A program made the position numbers and the translations under genes. DNA of 64,000 bases, taken from NCBI RefSeq assembly GCF_001424585.1, contig NZ_LMPJ01000009.1:62001-126000 (forward strand), written 5' to 3'. This DNA is from Chryseobacterium sp. Leaf180. GTDB lineage: Bacteria; Bacteroidota; Bacteroidia; Flavobacteriales; Weeksellaceae. This document shows, in pieces, positions 32,801-42,192 of the stretch (within the stretch, counting starts at the first letter, position 1; each line of letters opens with the position of its first letter). Under the pieces are notes generated by a model. It was not told the origin of the DNA, did no database searches, and was given only the letters and a program-made list of their open reading frames with translations.

Positions 32801-33091
32801 ATGAAAACAACCACAGATTTTTCTGCAGAAGCGGAAACTGAAAAGCAGATGCTTTTCCCGATGTATGAGGTAGAACTAAATGAAGATTTTGCCCTTGAAC
32901 AGATTTTGAATAAGATTCAAAATGTTTTTGGTGTCAATTATCTTTTGGTGAAGGCAGACATTTCGTACAGGGAAAATCAGAATTTCGGTTCGTTTCTGAT
33001 TCATTTAAAAGGCGAAAAGGCTGATAATCTTGAGGTAATTTATTATTTAAACCAAAACAGAATTACCAATACCTTCCGAGGTTTTGCATGA
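32801..33091 (+). CDS. Stand-alone NIL-domain protein
   Basis: 96 residues from ATG at 32801 (MKTTTDFSAEAE). The frame is open farther upstream to 32690, but that part encodes the attenuator terminator and is not protein. MYEVELNEDFALEQILNKIQ, FGVNYLLVKADISYRENQ and NFGSFLIHLKGE follow the NIL pattern (beta-alpha-beta-beta, with GsLxxxLxG). NIL is the methionine-sensing domain of MetN transporters and some ferredoxins. Here there is no ATPase, so it may act as a small methionine-binding regulator. Its control by a Met/Cys-rich leader supports that link. Confidence 0.75.
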   Translation: MKTTTDFSAEAETEKQMLFPMYEVELNEDFALEQILNKIQNVFGVNYLLVKADISYRENQNFGSFLIHLKGEKADNLEVIYYLNQNRITNTFRGFA

Positions 33092-33115
33092 TATTTAATC
33101 TTAAAAACAGTATAA

Positions 33116-33152
33116 GCAAAAAGCACCGGAGAAATTCTCCGGTGCTTTTTTT
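33116..33152 (+). terminator. Terminator after the NIL-domain gene
   Basis: AGCACCGGAGAA-A-TTCTCCGGTGCT with A5 and T7 flanks; also suits the convergent T9SS protein gene. Confidence 0.9.
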
Positions 33153-33171
33153 ATCAGAAATAATGTGATAA

Positions 33172-35514
33172 TTATTCTCTGTTTTTCAACATAATCCAAC
33201 CCGAATAATTCATCTGGGTTTTCGATCTGTCATATTCAAAATTGAATTTGTACCAATACGTTGCGGTAGAAAGTTTTTTACCACCAATGGTTCCATTCCA
33301 GATCGGTTTTTCTTTGCTGAATCTAAATAATTCTACACCGTAACGGTCGTAGATAGAACCTGTAAAGTTTTTGAATTTAACCAAACCTGTAAGATCAAGG
33401 ACATCATTCACACCATCTTGGTTTGGCGTAATAATATTATTAATCTGGAAGGTAAACACTTCTAAACTCCCAGCACAGCTTGTTCCTACAACACGTACAT
33501 TTACTTTATATGTTGTGTTGTCATTAAGGTTTGTGAAAATATTCGAAGTTTGCCATGCGCCACCTTCCAAAGAATATTCTAATGTTCCCAGAACATTATT
33601 TTTCGGTGGATTGTAAGCAGTTACGGTTAAAGTTTTATTGGCGTAATTGGTTGCTGTAATAAATGGTGATGCAGCAGCGACAACTTTTGCTGAAAACGTT
33701 TTAGAACAGATTCCGTTGTTGATTGTCACTGAATAAGTTCCCAATTCGTTTACAGTAATCGTTCTGGTTGTTGCGCCTGTGCTCCAAAGATACGTGTAAC
33801 CGCTTCCTGCACCGGCATCCAAAGTTACATTATCACCGATACAAACTTCTACATCAGCTAACGTTGTTACAGGCTGAGGAACCACTTCTACGGTCACGCT
33901 TGCAGGAATTAAAGATTTACATCCCAGCGCTCCAATCGCATATACAGTAAAAGTCGTGGTCTGAAATAAAGTTACGGTTTGCGTATTTCCCGTTCCTGAA
34001 AAATTACTCCATTCGTAAGTTACACCATTCGCAGCAGTCAATGTAACCGATTCGCCCTGACATATTCTCACTTTATTTACAGTTAATCCTGCAACCGGAG
34101 CCGCTTCTCTTTTTAAAGTAAGTTTTACAAGTTTACTACAGAATCCACCGTTTGATACTACGACGTGCAAAATCTGATTATTGGTTCCGTTGTAGTTTGC
34201 CGGATTTGTAATAAAATTATTATTCTGAGCAACAGCATCTGCCTGATTTACATAAAATTTGAAAACTGCAGTTGGCGTAAAACTTAAAAGGGGTTGAGCC
34301 GCAACAAGATCAAAAGTGGTAATATCCGGTGTCGAACAAAGCAAAAGTGTATTGTCATGTGCCTCTGGCGTTGTTCCTCCGTTAATTTCTATAGAAGCAG
34401 AACCTGGACAAGGATTCCCCGGAACACTTACTTCAATTTTATAAATACCCGGCTGAGTTGCTGTAATTGAATTTGTGATAGCACCAGGAACTACAACTCC
34501 ATCTTTATACCATTTGTATATGAGGTTTGGCCCACTTGTAGATGCTGTGATTACTTGTGGTACATTGTCGCACACATTAATCTCTGCCGGCAACTCTGCA
34601 CCAGAAGGATCTAAAAGTTTTACACCAATGTCAAACGAACCTGCTTCCAAAAACACAGCAGAATCATAACTGTTGTCACGAGCATCTGCGATCACCATTT
34701 TTATATGGTAAGACTGGCCGGGAATAACGGTTGCTTCGGCAGTTAATGGAATTGTTCTTCCGTAATAATTAATCTGATTTGGCGGCAAAGAACCAAAAAA
34801 TGCAGCATTGATCGGTCCGCAGGAAAAAAGAGGATCGGCTGGAACGATATTAGTCGCAGAAACCGGACCTGCTCCACCTGGAAGAACCGCTAAATTTGTA
34901 TACGTTGAACCTGCGATGTTTGGTTTCAAAAGTAAAGCAAACGCATCATCATAATTTGAGCAGGGAAATCCTCCGGTATATTCTTCTGAAGCAAAAATAT
35001 ATCTAAATTTCATCTGAGAACTTGTCGGTACGAAATCAAATTCCAATACAGCAGCATCATTCAGCGTTTGCGTAGTTCCAATAGCAGCAACCAAATCAGG
35101 GTCACTTCCACCTCCATTTATATTACCTAGAACATCTGTTTCTGCAAAATTACCTGCTCTTCTTGCAAAGCCTGTTGTTAATACGATACCTTCAGCAAAA
35201 GGAAAAGTGGATGTCGATTTATTAAAATAACCCCAAAAACGGTCAGCATTCGTAACAGGTTGATTAGGACTTACCGTAACATTTGAGATGTTCGGTGTGC
35301 CGCATGATCCGGATGTTCCCACTAAAACATCGGTCACAAGCTGTGCCATTGTATAATTGCTCGCGGGATATGGTGGAACGTTAACATCAATAAAATCTCC
35401 CGCTTTAGCTGAAAGGGACAGATTCTTTTTTGCAGGCGGCCTGTATGGCGAAGTCTGCGACAAAAATGTACCAAAAGATCCTAAAAACAGAAACAAAAGT
35501 ATACTTCTCCTCAT
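33172..35514 (-). CDS. T9SS type B surface protein with choice-of-anchor L domain, copy 1
   Basis: 780 residues. Signal peptide ending near GTFLSQ; a choice-of-anchor L domain over about 40-295 (DRFWGYFNKSTSTFPFAEGI and FRYIFASEEYTGGFPC are typical); then Ig/PKD-like beta modules, including one copy of the GLTVNKVRICQGESVTL type; and a C-terminal type B sorting domain from about 692 (NIITPNQDGVNDVLDL ... SGWIMLKNRE). The domain directs export by the type IX system and attachment outside the cell. It is the last of three tandem paralogues and has the fewest modules together with copy 3. Confidence 0.9.
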   Translation of the reverse strand: MRRSILLFLFLGSFGTFLSQTSPYRPPAKKNLSLSAKAGDFIDVNVPPYPASNYTMAQLVTDVLVGTSGSCGTPNISNVTVSPNQPVTNADRFWGYFNKSTSTFPFAEGIVLTTGFARRAGNFAETDVLGNINGGGSDPDLVAAIGTTQTLNDAAVLEFDFVPTSSQMKFRYIFASEEYTGGFPCSNYDDAFALLLKPNIAGSTYTNLAVLPGGAGPVSATNIVPADPLFSCGPINAAFFGSLPPNQINYYGRTIPLTAEATVIPGQSYHIKMVIADARDNSYDSAVFLEAGSFDIGVKLLDPSGAELPAEINVCDNVPQVITASTSGPNLIYKWYKDGVVVPGAITNSITATQPGIYKIEVSVPGNPCPGSASIEINGGTTPEAHDNTLLLCSTPDITTFDLVAAQPLLSFTPTAVFKFYVNQADAVAQNNNFITNPANYNGTNNQILHVVVSNGGFCSKLVKLTLKREAAPVAGLTVNKVRICQGESVTLTAANGVTYEWSNFSGTGNTQTVTLFQTTTFTVYAIGALGCKSLIPASVTVEVVPQPVTTLADVEVCIGDNVTLDAGAGSGYTYLWSTGATTRTITVNELGTYSVTINNGICSKTFSAKVVAAASPFITATNYANKTLTVTAYNPPKNNVLGTLEYSLEGGAWQTSNIFTNLNDNTTYKVNVRVVGTSCAGSLEVFTFQINNIITPNQDGVNDVLDLTGLVKFKNFTGSIYDRYGVELFRFSKEKPIWNGTIGGKKLSTATYWYKFNFEYDRSKTQMNYSGWIMLKNRE

Positions 35515-35578
35515 AATATTTCAATTTCAACAAATTTATAAGTTTTTTAAATATTTTGCATGTATAAATGCATTTTTT

Positions 35579-35612
35579 ATGAAAAAAAATAAAGCCTACC
35601 GATCTGGCAGAC
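35579..35612 (-). terminator. Probable terminator after surface-protein copy 2
   Basis: On the minus strand AAAG-TCTGCC, loop AGATC, GGTAGG-CTTT with two G-T pairs, then a T run of eight or more. Confidence 0.65.
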
Positions 35613-35624
35613 TTTATTTATAAT

Positions 35625-38600
35625 CTAATTTCTATTTTTTAATAAGATCCATCCGGAGCGGATTTCCATTTTTTTACTTGCCGGATTTTCCCACTGAATG
35701 CGGTACCAGTAAGTAGCAGTAGGAAGATTGATTCCTTTTAAAGATCCGTTCCAGGAGGTGTTATTTTTATCAGCTTTAAAGACTTCGGCGCCATACCTGT
35801 CAAATATTGATGCTGCAAAACCTTTATACTTGGTGATACCCAAAAAGTCGATCGATTCGTTGATTCCGTCACCATTTGGCGTGATGGCATTGCTTACAAC
35901 AAAAGTAAAAAACTCTACAGTGTTGCTGCACTTCGCATCTTTAACTCTGATAGAGACAGTATAATTGAAATTATTTTGGGTATTATTAAAAATATTTGAT
36001 GTCTGCCAGGTTTGTCCGTTATCTATTGAATACTCTATCACACCGCCGGAAATATTTGTTGCCAAAACCGTCAATACATTATTCGCATACGTGATATTGG
36101 TAAACTGCGGTACACTCGGATTAATAAGTTGTGCAGTAAAAACTTTCGAACACGTTCCGTTGCTGATCGTTACAGAATATGATCCCGGAAGATTTGTTGT
36201 AATCGTTTGAGTGGTCGCACCGTTACTCCACAAATAAGTATAGTTTGGTCCCGCTCCAGCATCTAATGTTCCGTTATCACCAGCGCAAACAAACACATCT
36301 GTGAGTGTCGAAACAATAGCTGGTACCACCTCAATCGTAATTGTTGCCGGTGTATTTGATACGCAACCGTTTCCGCCTAATGCGAAAACTGAATACGTCG
36401 TCGTAACAGTTGGCGAGACAACCTGCGTATTTCCAGTTCCGGGAAGACCAACCCAGTTATACGTAAATCCGCCACTTGCCGTTAAAGTAATTGACTCTCC
36501 GGCGCATATTTTTGTTTTCGTTGCTGAAACTGATGCAGTTGGAGGTCCAACGATAATTGTAATATTTGCTGATGATGTCGATGCACAACCATTGGCTCCA
36601 ATCGCTGAAACGGTGTACGTTGTCGTTTGCGTCGGTGATACTGTTTGCGTATTTCCATTTCCCGGAAGATTGCTCCAGTTGTAAGAAACACCGCCGGAAG
36701 CAGTTAAAGTAACCGATTCTCCCGGACAAATCTGATTTACTGTTGATGTTAAATTTACAACAGGCGGCACTTTATCCTGAATTACTGTAACGCTTGCTGT
36801 GAAAGTACATGTTAAATTTCCGGGCTGAGTAGCGTTAGTTACCGTTAAAGTATAATTTCCACCCGCATTGATGATCGGTGTAAGCGTATTTGCTCCTGAA
36901 ACAATATTTCCTCCAGTCGTCGTCCATGCAATTGTAGAACCTGCAGGAATTGTAGACGCTGAAGCATTCAGTGTAATCTGCGGTGTTGTACAGGTAACAG
37001 TTTGCGGGGCTGCTATGCTTAAGTTAGTTGCTGCTGTCGTGTTCAACTGCAAAGTCACCACATTTCTACAGCCGCCATTAGTTACCAGAACATAAATGGT
37101 TTGATTTCCTGTGCTGCCAAATGCGGTCGGCGCTGCAATTACGTTTCCGTTTCCGAGATTTGCATCCTGCTGATTTACATAATAAGCAAACGTCGCGGGT
37201 GAAGAAGTAATCTGCGGCTGAGCGGAAGTAAGATTATAAACGATATTTCCTGGCTGATAACACTGCAGTAAAGTTGCGTTTTGCGTAACAATCGGCTGTG
37301 AAACCGCAATATTAATCGTCGCCGGACTTGAAGATACACAACCGTTTGCACCAACTGCGGTTACAGAATACGTCGTGTTTGCGGTCGGGCTTACTGTCTG
37401 CGTATTTCCGTTACCCGGAAGTCCGACCCAGTTATATGTCGTTCCTCCGGTCGCTGTAAGTGTAATGGTTTCGCCGGCACAGATCAAAACTTTGGTTGCG
37501 GTAAGACCTGTGGTCGGCGGAGCGCTGTCACCCACAACTGTAATACTTGCAGTGGAAGAACAAACTGTATTTCCTGGTTGAATGGTATTTGAAATTGTTA
37601 AAGTATAAGTTCCTGCTGCGTTTACTACCGGATTTAATGTTGTCCCTCCAGAAACAATATTCCCTCCGGTTGTCGTCCAGTTAAATGTCGAACCTGCAGG
37701 ATAAACGGATGCTGATGCATTTAAAGTAATCTGACTGTTTGTACATGTCAAAGCTACCGGGGTAGCAATTGCCGCTGTGATTTCCGAAGCTTTTAATAAC
37801 TGAAGTTCTGCAACTCTTGAGCAGAAACCGTTTTTTACCAAAACATAAACAGTCTGATTTCCCGGACTTGAAAAAGCAGTTGGTGTAGCAATTGTGGAAG
37901 CATTTCCTGCATTAGCATCAGCCTGATTTACATAATACGAAAAAGTTACGCCAGGCGTTGTACTTATATTTGTCTGAGCATTTGTTAAGTTAAAAACTGC
38001 ATTTCCGGGCACGTAGCAAGCTGTAAGACTCGAATTCTGCACTGTCGGAGAAGTTCCTCCTACAATGGTAATGCTCGCCGTTCCCGGACAGGAATTTCCT
38101 TGAATTAAAACCTGTACACTGTAAACGCCGGGCTGTGTTGCCGTGTAGCTCGCCTGGGTAGCACCAGGGATTGGACCGTTATTAAAAAACCATTGGTAAG
38201 TTGCATTAGGAATTTGAGTTGAAGCGGTAAAAGTTTGCGGCGCATTATCACAGACATTGATGGAAGAAGGCAGCGCAACACCTGCAGGACTTAACAACTG
38301 AACTCCGATATCGAAAGAGCCGGCTTCAAGAAAAACCCCGGAATCATAAGCAGAATCGGTGTAATCCGCCAAAACCATTTTAAAATGATAGGTCTGGCCA
38401 GGAACGACCGTTGCTGTTGCCGTAAGCGGAACTGTTCTTCCCGCAAAGTTTGTCTGAATCTGAGCGGTATTATATCCGCCAAAAAATGTTGCGTTCGCAG
38501 GACCGCAAGCGAGTGGCTGACCGTTTGACTCAGTTGCAGGGTGAATGTTAGTCACACTTACCGGACTTCCGTTTGGTAAAACTGCCAGATTTGTATATGT

Positions 38601-39221
38601 TGGATCAGTAACCTTTTTTAATAATAAAGCGAAACCATCTCCTATCGTACAAGGAAAAGTTCCGTCGTATTCTTCGGAAGCAAATAAATAGCGAAAAGTA
38701 ACCTGTGTAGAACTTGGCACAAAATCAAATTCAATAAAAGTAGCATCTTTTAAGTTAGAATTGGCAATTCCCAGTGCTGCAGCCAAATCTGCATCGCCTT
38801 GGATAGGAAGCGGATCACTTAGCTGTCCACCTTGGAAAACATTTCCGGCTTTCCTAGCGTTTCCGGTAGTTAAAATAATTCCTTTCTCAAATGGAAATGC
38901 CGTGGTTCCTCTATTAAAAAAACCCCAGCTTCGGTCCTGATTGCTTGGTGGCAATGCCGGTGAAACAACCACATTTGTAACGTTGGCAGTAGAACAGGTC
39001 GATCCTCCAGCAATCAAAACATCTTTCACCAGCTGTGTGATGGTAAATGCAGATTCAGGATAATTATTTGTATTCACATCAATAAAAGCTCCGGCTTTCA
39101 TCGATGCTGCAGAAGGTTTAGCAAAGGTTTTATTGCCCTCTCTATTTTGGGAATATGCAAAATTGCAGACCAAAAAGAAAAACAGCGATAAAAATGTACT
39201 TCTAATAGTAATATTTAACAT
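35625..39221 (-). CDS. T9SS type B surface protein with choice-of-anchor L domain, copy 2 (expanded)
   Basis: 1198 residues, the longest of the three. Signal peptide ending near FAYSQ; choice-of-anchor L domain (RSWGFFNRGTTAFPFEKGI, FRYLFASEEYDGTFPC); then a run of Ig-like modules. Three related modules of about 75 residues each carry ICAGETITLTATGG, ICPGESVTLTASGG or ICAGESITLTASGG followed by GNGNTQTVSPT or a close variant. A type B sorting domain starts near 1108 (NAITPNGDGINESIDF ... SGWILLKNRN). The extra modules relative to copies 1 and 3 indicate internal duplication. Likely an adhesin displayed by T9SS. Confidence 0.9.
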   Translation of the reverse strand: MLNITIRSTFLSLFFFLVCNFAYSQNREGNKTFAKPSAASMKAGAFIDVNTNNYPESAFTITQLVKDVLIAGGSTCSTANVTNVVVSPALPPSNQDRSWGFFNRGTTAFPFEKGIILTTGNARKAGNVFQGGQLSDPLPIQGDADLAAALGIANSNLKDATFIEFDFVPSSTQVTFRYLFASEEYDGTFPCTIGDGFALLLKKVTDPTYTNLAVLPNGSPVSVTNIHPATESNGQPLACGPANATFFGGYNTAQIQTNFAGRTVPLTATATVVPGQTYHFKMVLADYTDSAYDSGVFLEAGSFDIGVQLLSPAGVALPSSINVCDNAPQTFTASTQIPNATYQWFFNNGPIPGATQASYTATQPGVYSVQVLIQGNSCPGTASITIVGGTSPTVQNSSLTACYVPGNAVFNLTNAQTNISTTPGVTFSYYVNQADANAGNASTIATPTAFSSPGNQTVYVLVKNGFCSRVAELQLLKASEITAAIATPVALTCTNSQITLNASASVYPAGSTFNWTTTGGNIVSGGTTLNPVVNAAGTYTLTISNTIQPGNTVCSSTASITVVGDSAPPTTGLTATKVLICAGETITLTATGGTTYNWVGLPGNGNTQTVSPTANTTYSVTAVGANGCVSSSPATINIAVSQPIVTQNATLLQCYQPGNIVYNLTSAQPQITSSPATFAYYVNQQDANLGNGNVIAAPTAFGSTGNQTIYVLVTNGGCRNVVTLQLNTTAATNLSIAAPQTVTCTTPQITLNASASTIPAGSTIAWTTTGGNIVSGANTLTPIINAGGNYTLTVTNATQPGNLTCTFTASVTVIQDKVPPVVNLTSTVNQICPGESVTLTASGGVSYNWSNLPGNGNTQTVSPTQTTTYTVSAIGANGCASTSSANITIIVGPPTASVSATKTKICAGESITLTASGGFTYNWVGLPGTGNTQVVSPTVTTTYSVFALGGNGCVSNTPATITIEVVPAIVSTLTDVFVCAGDNGTLDAGAGPNYTYLWSNGATTQTITTNLPGSYSVTISNGTCSKVFTAQLINPSVPQFTNITYANNVLTVLATNISGGVIEYSIDNGQTWQTSNIFNNTQNNFNYTVSIRVKDAKCSNTVEFFTFVVSNAITPNGDGINESIDFLGITKYKGFAASIFDRYGAEVFKADKNNTSWNGSLKGINLPTATYWYRIQWENPASKKMEIRSGWILLKNRN

Positions 39222-39388
39222 TTAAACTATTTTTAACAAAAATACTATTTTTTTTAATTGATTTTGATGGAATGATCTTTATTAAAAAGCATAACTATAC
39301 AATCTTTCAATAAATACCAATATAAAAATTATATACGAATAAAAAGCTACATAAGATGACTTCAAATCAATTAATACCAACATGACAT

Positions 39389-39418
39389 AAAAAAAGGATC
39401 TACTTTTCAGTAAATCCT
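39389..39418 (-). terminator. Terminator after surface-protein copy 3
   Basis: On the minus strand AGGATTTACT-GAAA-AGTAGATCCT with one internal mismatch, followed by T7. Confidence 0.7.
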
Positions 39419-39440
39419 CATATTAATTATTTAAAAAAAA

Positions 39441-42077
39441 TTATTCAAAGTTTTTCAGCAAGATCCAGCCTGTTTTTACCTGAGGCTGTTTGCTGGCAGG
39501 ATCTTCAAAAGTCACCTGATACCAATACGATGAAGTCGGCAATTTTTTACCCTGGAAATAGCCATCCCAATACGGCGTCAGCTTAGATGCCTCATAGACT
39601 TTTTTACCGTAACGGTCTGCAATTGTCGCTTTGAAATCTTTATAATTAACGATTCCACGGAAATCGATCATATCATTCACATTGTCGCCGTTTGGCGTGA
39701 TCACGTTGGTCATGGTGAAGGTAAAATATTCTAAATAACCTACACAGCTTGTATTTTTAACACGAACTCTAAGTTTTACAATGATGTTTCTTGCCACATT
39801 ATTGAAAACGTTTGAGTTCTGCCAAGTTACACCGTTATCTGCAGAATATTCTAAAACTCCGTTACTCGGGTTATTTACAGAAACAGTTAACGTCCCAAAG
39901 CTGTAATCAACCTTATTAATCTGAGGAATTACCGCCAGAGAAACTACTGCTGTAAATTCTTTAGTACAAACTCCGTTACTGATCTTCACCGTGTAGGTTC
40001 CCGGTGCAGCCACAGAAATCGTTCTGCTTGTAGCGCCAGTATTCCAGAGATAAGTATAATTCGGACCTGCGCCAGCATCTAAAGTTAGCTGATCACCGAT
40101 ACAGATAAACCCACCCTGTAATGTCGAAGTTATTGCAGGAACAACTGTGATTGCGAGTGCCGCAGGGTTTGAAGCTGCACATCCGTTTAATGTTGTTCCG
40201 TTAATCACATACGTTGTACTTGCCGTTGGCGTTACGATCTGTGTCGGTCCTGTTCCGCTTAAATTATTATTCCAAACGTAACTGTTTGCTCCGGTTGCAG
40301 TAAGTGTAATACTTTCTCCCTGGCAGATCGTTGTTTTATTTGCTGTTAAGGTTAAAACAGGTGGTGTTTTATCTTCCAAAACAATGATTGAAGCCGTTCC
40401 TGTACAAGTTGCACCCGGACTCCAGACTTTCGTAATGGTTAAAGTATAAGTTCCTCCGCTGCTGACAACAGGAGTTAAAGTAGTTCCACCTGATACAATG
40501 GTACCACCATTCGTGGCAGTCCATTTGAAGGTAGCGTCTGTCGGATAGACTGATGATGAACCGTTAAGCGTAGTATTACCTGTCAAACAAGTAATCGGAA
40601 CCGGTGTAGCAATATTTACTGTGATAGGATCTGCTTTTACCAATTGAAGTTCTGCGACTTTTGAACAGAAACCAGTAGCAACATTCACATAAATTGTTTG
40701 CGCACCAAGACTTTGAAAGGCAGTCGGAGTAGGAATAAAGTTTCCGTTTCCTGCTGTAGCATCAGCTGGTAGAAGATAATATTTAAAAGTAGCTCCTGCA
40801 GCACTTGTGATAAACGGCTGCGCCTGTGTTAAATTAAAGGTTGCATTGCCGGTAATATTACAGGCTGTAAGTGTAGCGTTTGTCACTGTAGGACTCGTGC
40901 CGCCAACGATTGTTACGCTTGCAGATGCAGGACAGTTATTTCCCGGTACCGCAATCTGAACAGTATAAACTCCCGGCTGAGTTGCAGTATAGGTAATTCC
41001 GGTCGCACCAGGAATAGCCACACCATTTAAATACCACTGGTAAGTAGAACCAGGAATAGAATTCGCCTGCGCCGTAAGTAAAGTTGGCGTATTATCACAA
41101 ACATTAATACTTGCCGGAATAGGAACGCCATTAGCATCTACGATTTTTATACCAAGATCAAAAGAACCCCCTTCCAGAAATACCGCAGAGTCAAAACCTG
41201 TATCTCTGTAATCTGAAAGCACCATTTTAAAATGATACGCCACACCCGGTGTAACTGCTCCAATAGCTGTTAAAGGAACTGTTCTACCATCAAAATTTGT
41301 TACCGTATTCACAGCAGTATTATATCCGCCAAAATACATTTCGTTCACTGCTACACATCCACCTGAGCCCGGTGTCGGAATCAAAGGATGTATATTTGTC
41401 ATGGCAACTGGTCCTGCTCCATTCGGCAATACTGCCAGATTTACATATGGCCCGCCAGAAACAGGTCTGATGAGTAAAGCAAATGCATCAGAATATTGAC
41501 ATGGGTAGGTGCCGGAATATTCTTCAGAAGCAAATATGTAATTAAATTTAACCTGATTGGAATTTGGTACAAAGTCGAATTCCAAAATAACATTATCATT
41601 ATATGGATAAACTGGTGGTGTTGGAGGAACAGCGGCAACCAAATCAGGATCATTTACAGTAGAGCCTGTTACAATATCACTTACAGATGAAGCACTGTTT
41701 CCTGCTTTTCTAGCCATACCAGTCACCAACACAATGCCGTCTGTAAAAGGAAAATTTGTCGTCCCTTTATGAAAATAACCCCAAAAACGATCCGCATTGG
41801 TAGCTGCCTGATTGGTTGTTGGAGAAATCGTAACATTACTTACATTTGGTATCGAACAAGTTGATCCTCCATTGATAAGAATATTTTTAACCAGTTGCTC
41901 TGGTGTATATGCAGATGGTGGATAGGAAGCAACATTTACGTCAATAAATGCGCCAGCCTTATTATTAGTACTGTTAACAGCATTCATAGGTTTACCCCGT
42001 TGAGCCAGAGAAAAATTGGATAACAATAATAAAACCGCACTCAGAAAAAAGTAATTTTTTAATCTATATTTAAACAT
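39441..42077 (-). CDS. T9SS type B surface protein with choice-of-anchor L domain, copy 3
   Basis: 878 residues. Signal peptide ending near FSLAQ; choice-of-anchor L domain (DRFWGYFHKGTTNFPFTDGI, FNYIFASEEYSGTYPC); a middle run of Ig-like modules with one copy of the LTLTANKTTICQGESITLTA type; and a type B sorting domain starting near 787 (NVITPNGDNVNDMIDF ... TGWILLKNFE). It is the first in transcription order of the three tandem genes, each with its own gap and terminator, so they are probably separate units. Confidence 0.9.
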   Translation of the reverse strand: MFKYRLKNYFFLSAVLLLLSNFSLAQRGKPMNAVNSTNNKAGAFIDVNVASYPPSAYTPEQLVKNILINGGSTCSIPNVSNVTISPTTNQAATNADRFWGYFHKGTTNFPFTDGIVLVTGMARKAGNSASSVSDIVTGSTVNDPDLVAAVPPTPPVYPYNDNVILEFDFVPNSNQVKFNYIFASEEYSGTYPCQYSDAFALLIRPVSGGPYVNLAVLPNGAGPVAMTNIHPLIPTPGSGGCVAVNEMYFGGYNTAVNTVTNFDGRTVPLTAIGAVTPGVAYHFKMVLSDYRDTGFDSAVFLEGGSFDLGIKIVDANGVPIPASINVCDNTPTLLTAQANSIPGSTYQWYLNGVAIPGATGITYTATQPGVYTVQIAVPGNNCPASASVTIVGGTSPTVTNATLTACNITGNATFNLTQAQPFITSAAGATFKYYLLPADATAGNGNFIPTPTAFQSLGAQTIYVNVATGFCSKVAELQLVKADPITVNIATPVPITCLTGNTTLNGSSSVYPTDATFKWTATNGGTIVSGGTTLTPVVSSGGTYTLTITKVWSPGATCTGTASIIVLEDKTPPVLTLTANKTTICQGESITLTATGANSYVWNNNLSGTGPTQIVTPTASTTYVINGTTLNGCAASNPAALAITVVPAITSTLQGGFICIGDQLTLDAGAGPNYTYLWNTGATSRTISVAAPGTYTVKISNGVCTKEFTAVVSLAVIPQINKVDYSFGTLTVSVNNPSNGVLEYSADNGVTWQNSNVFNNVARNIIVKLRVRVKNTSCVGYLEYFTFTMTNVITPNGDNVNDMIDFRGIVNYKDFKATIADRYGKKVYEASKLTPYWDGYFQGKKLPTSSYWYQVTFEDPASKQPQVKTGWILLKNFE

Positions 42078-42192
42078 TTTTGAATCGTTTGTCCAAAAAT
42101 AAAAAAAATATTCTGATTGTCACATAATTTTGAGAAAGTAATTGTTTATAAATAAATAACTTGCAGAAAAATGAACTGATTTAGCTAAAATA

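Noticed and set aside
36301-36684. Plus-strand open frame of 127 codons inside surface-protein copy 2
   Set aside because: It is the reverse of the repeated Thr/Val/Gly-rich modules of a clear minus-strand gene and has no start signals or family match.
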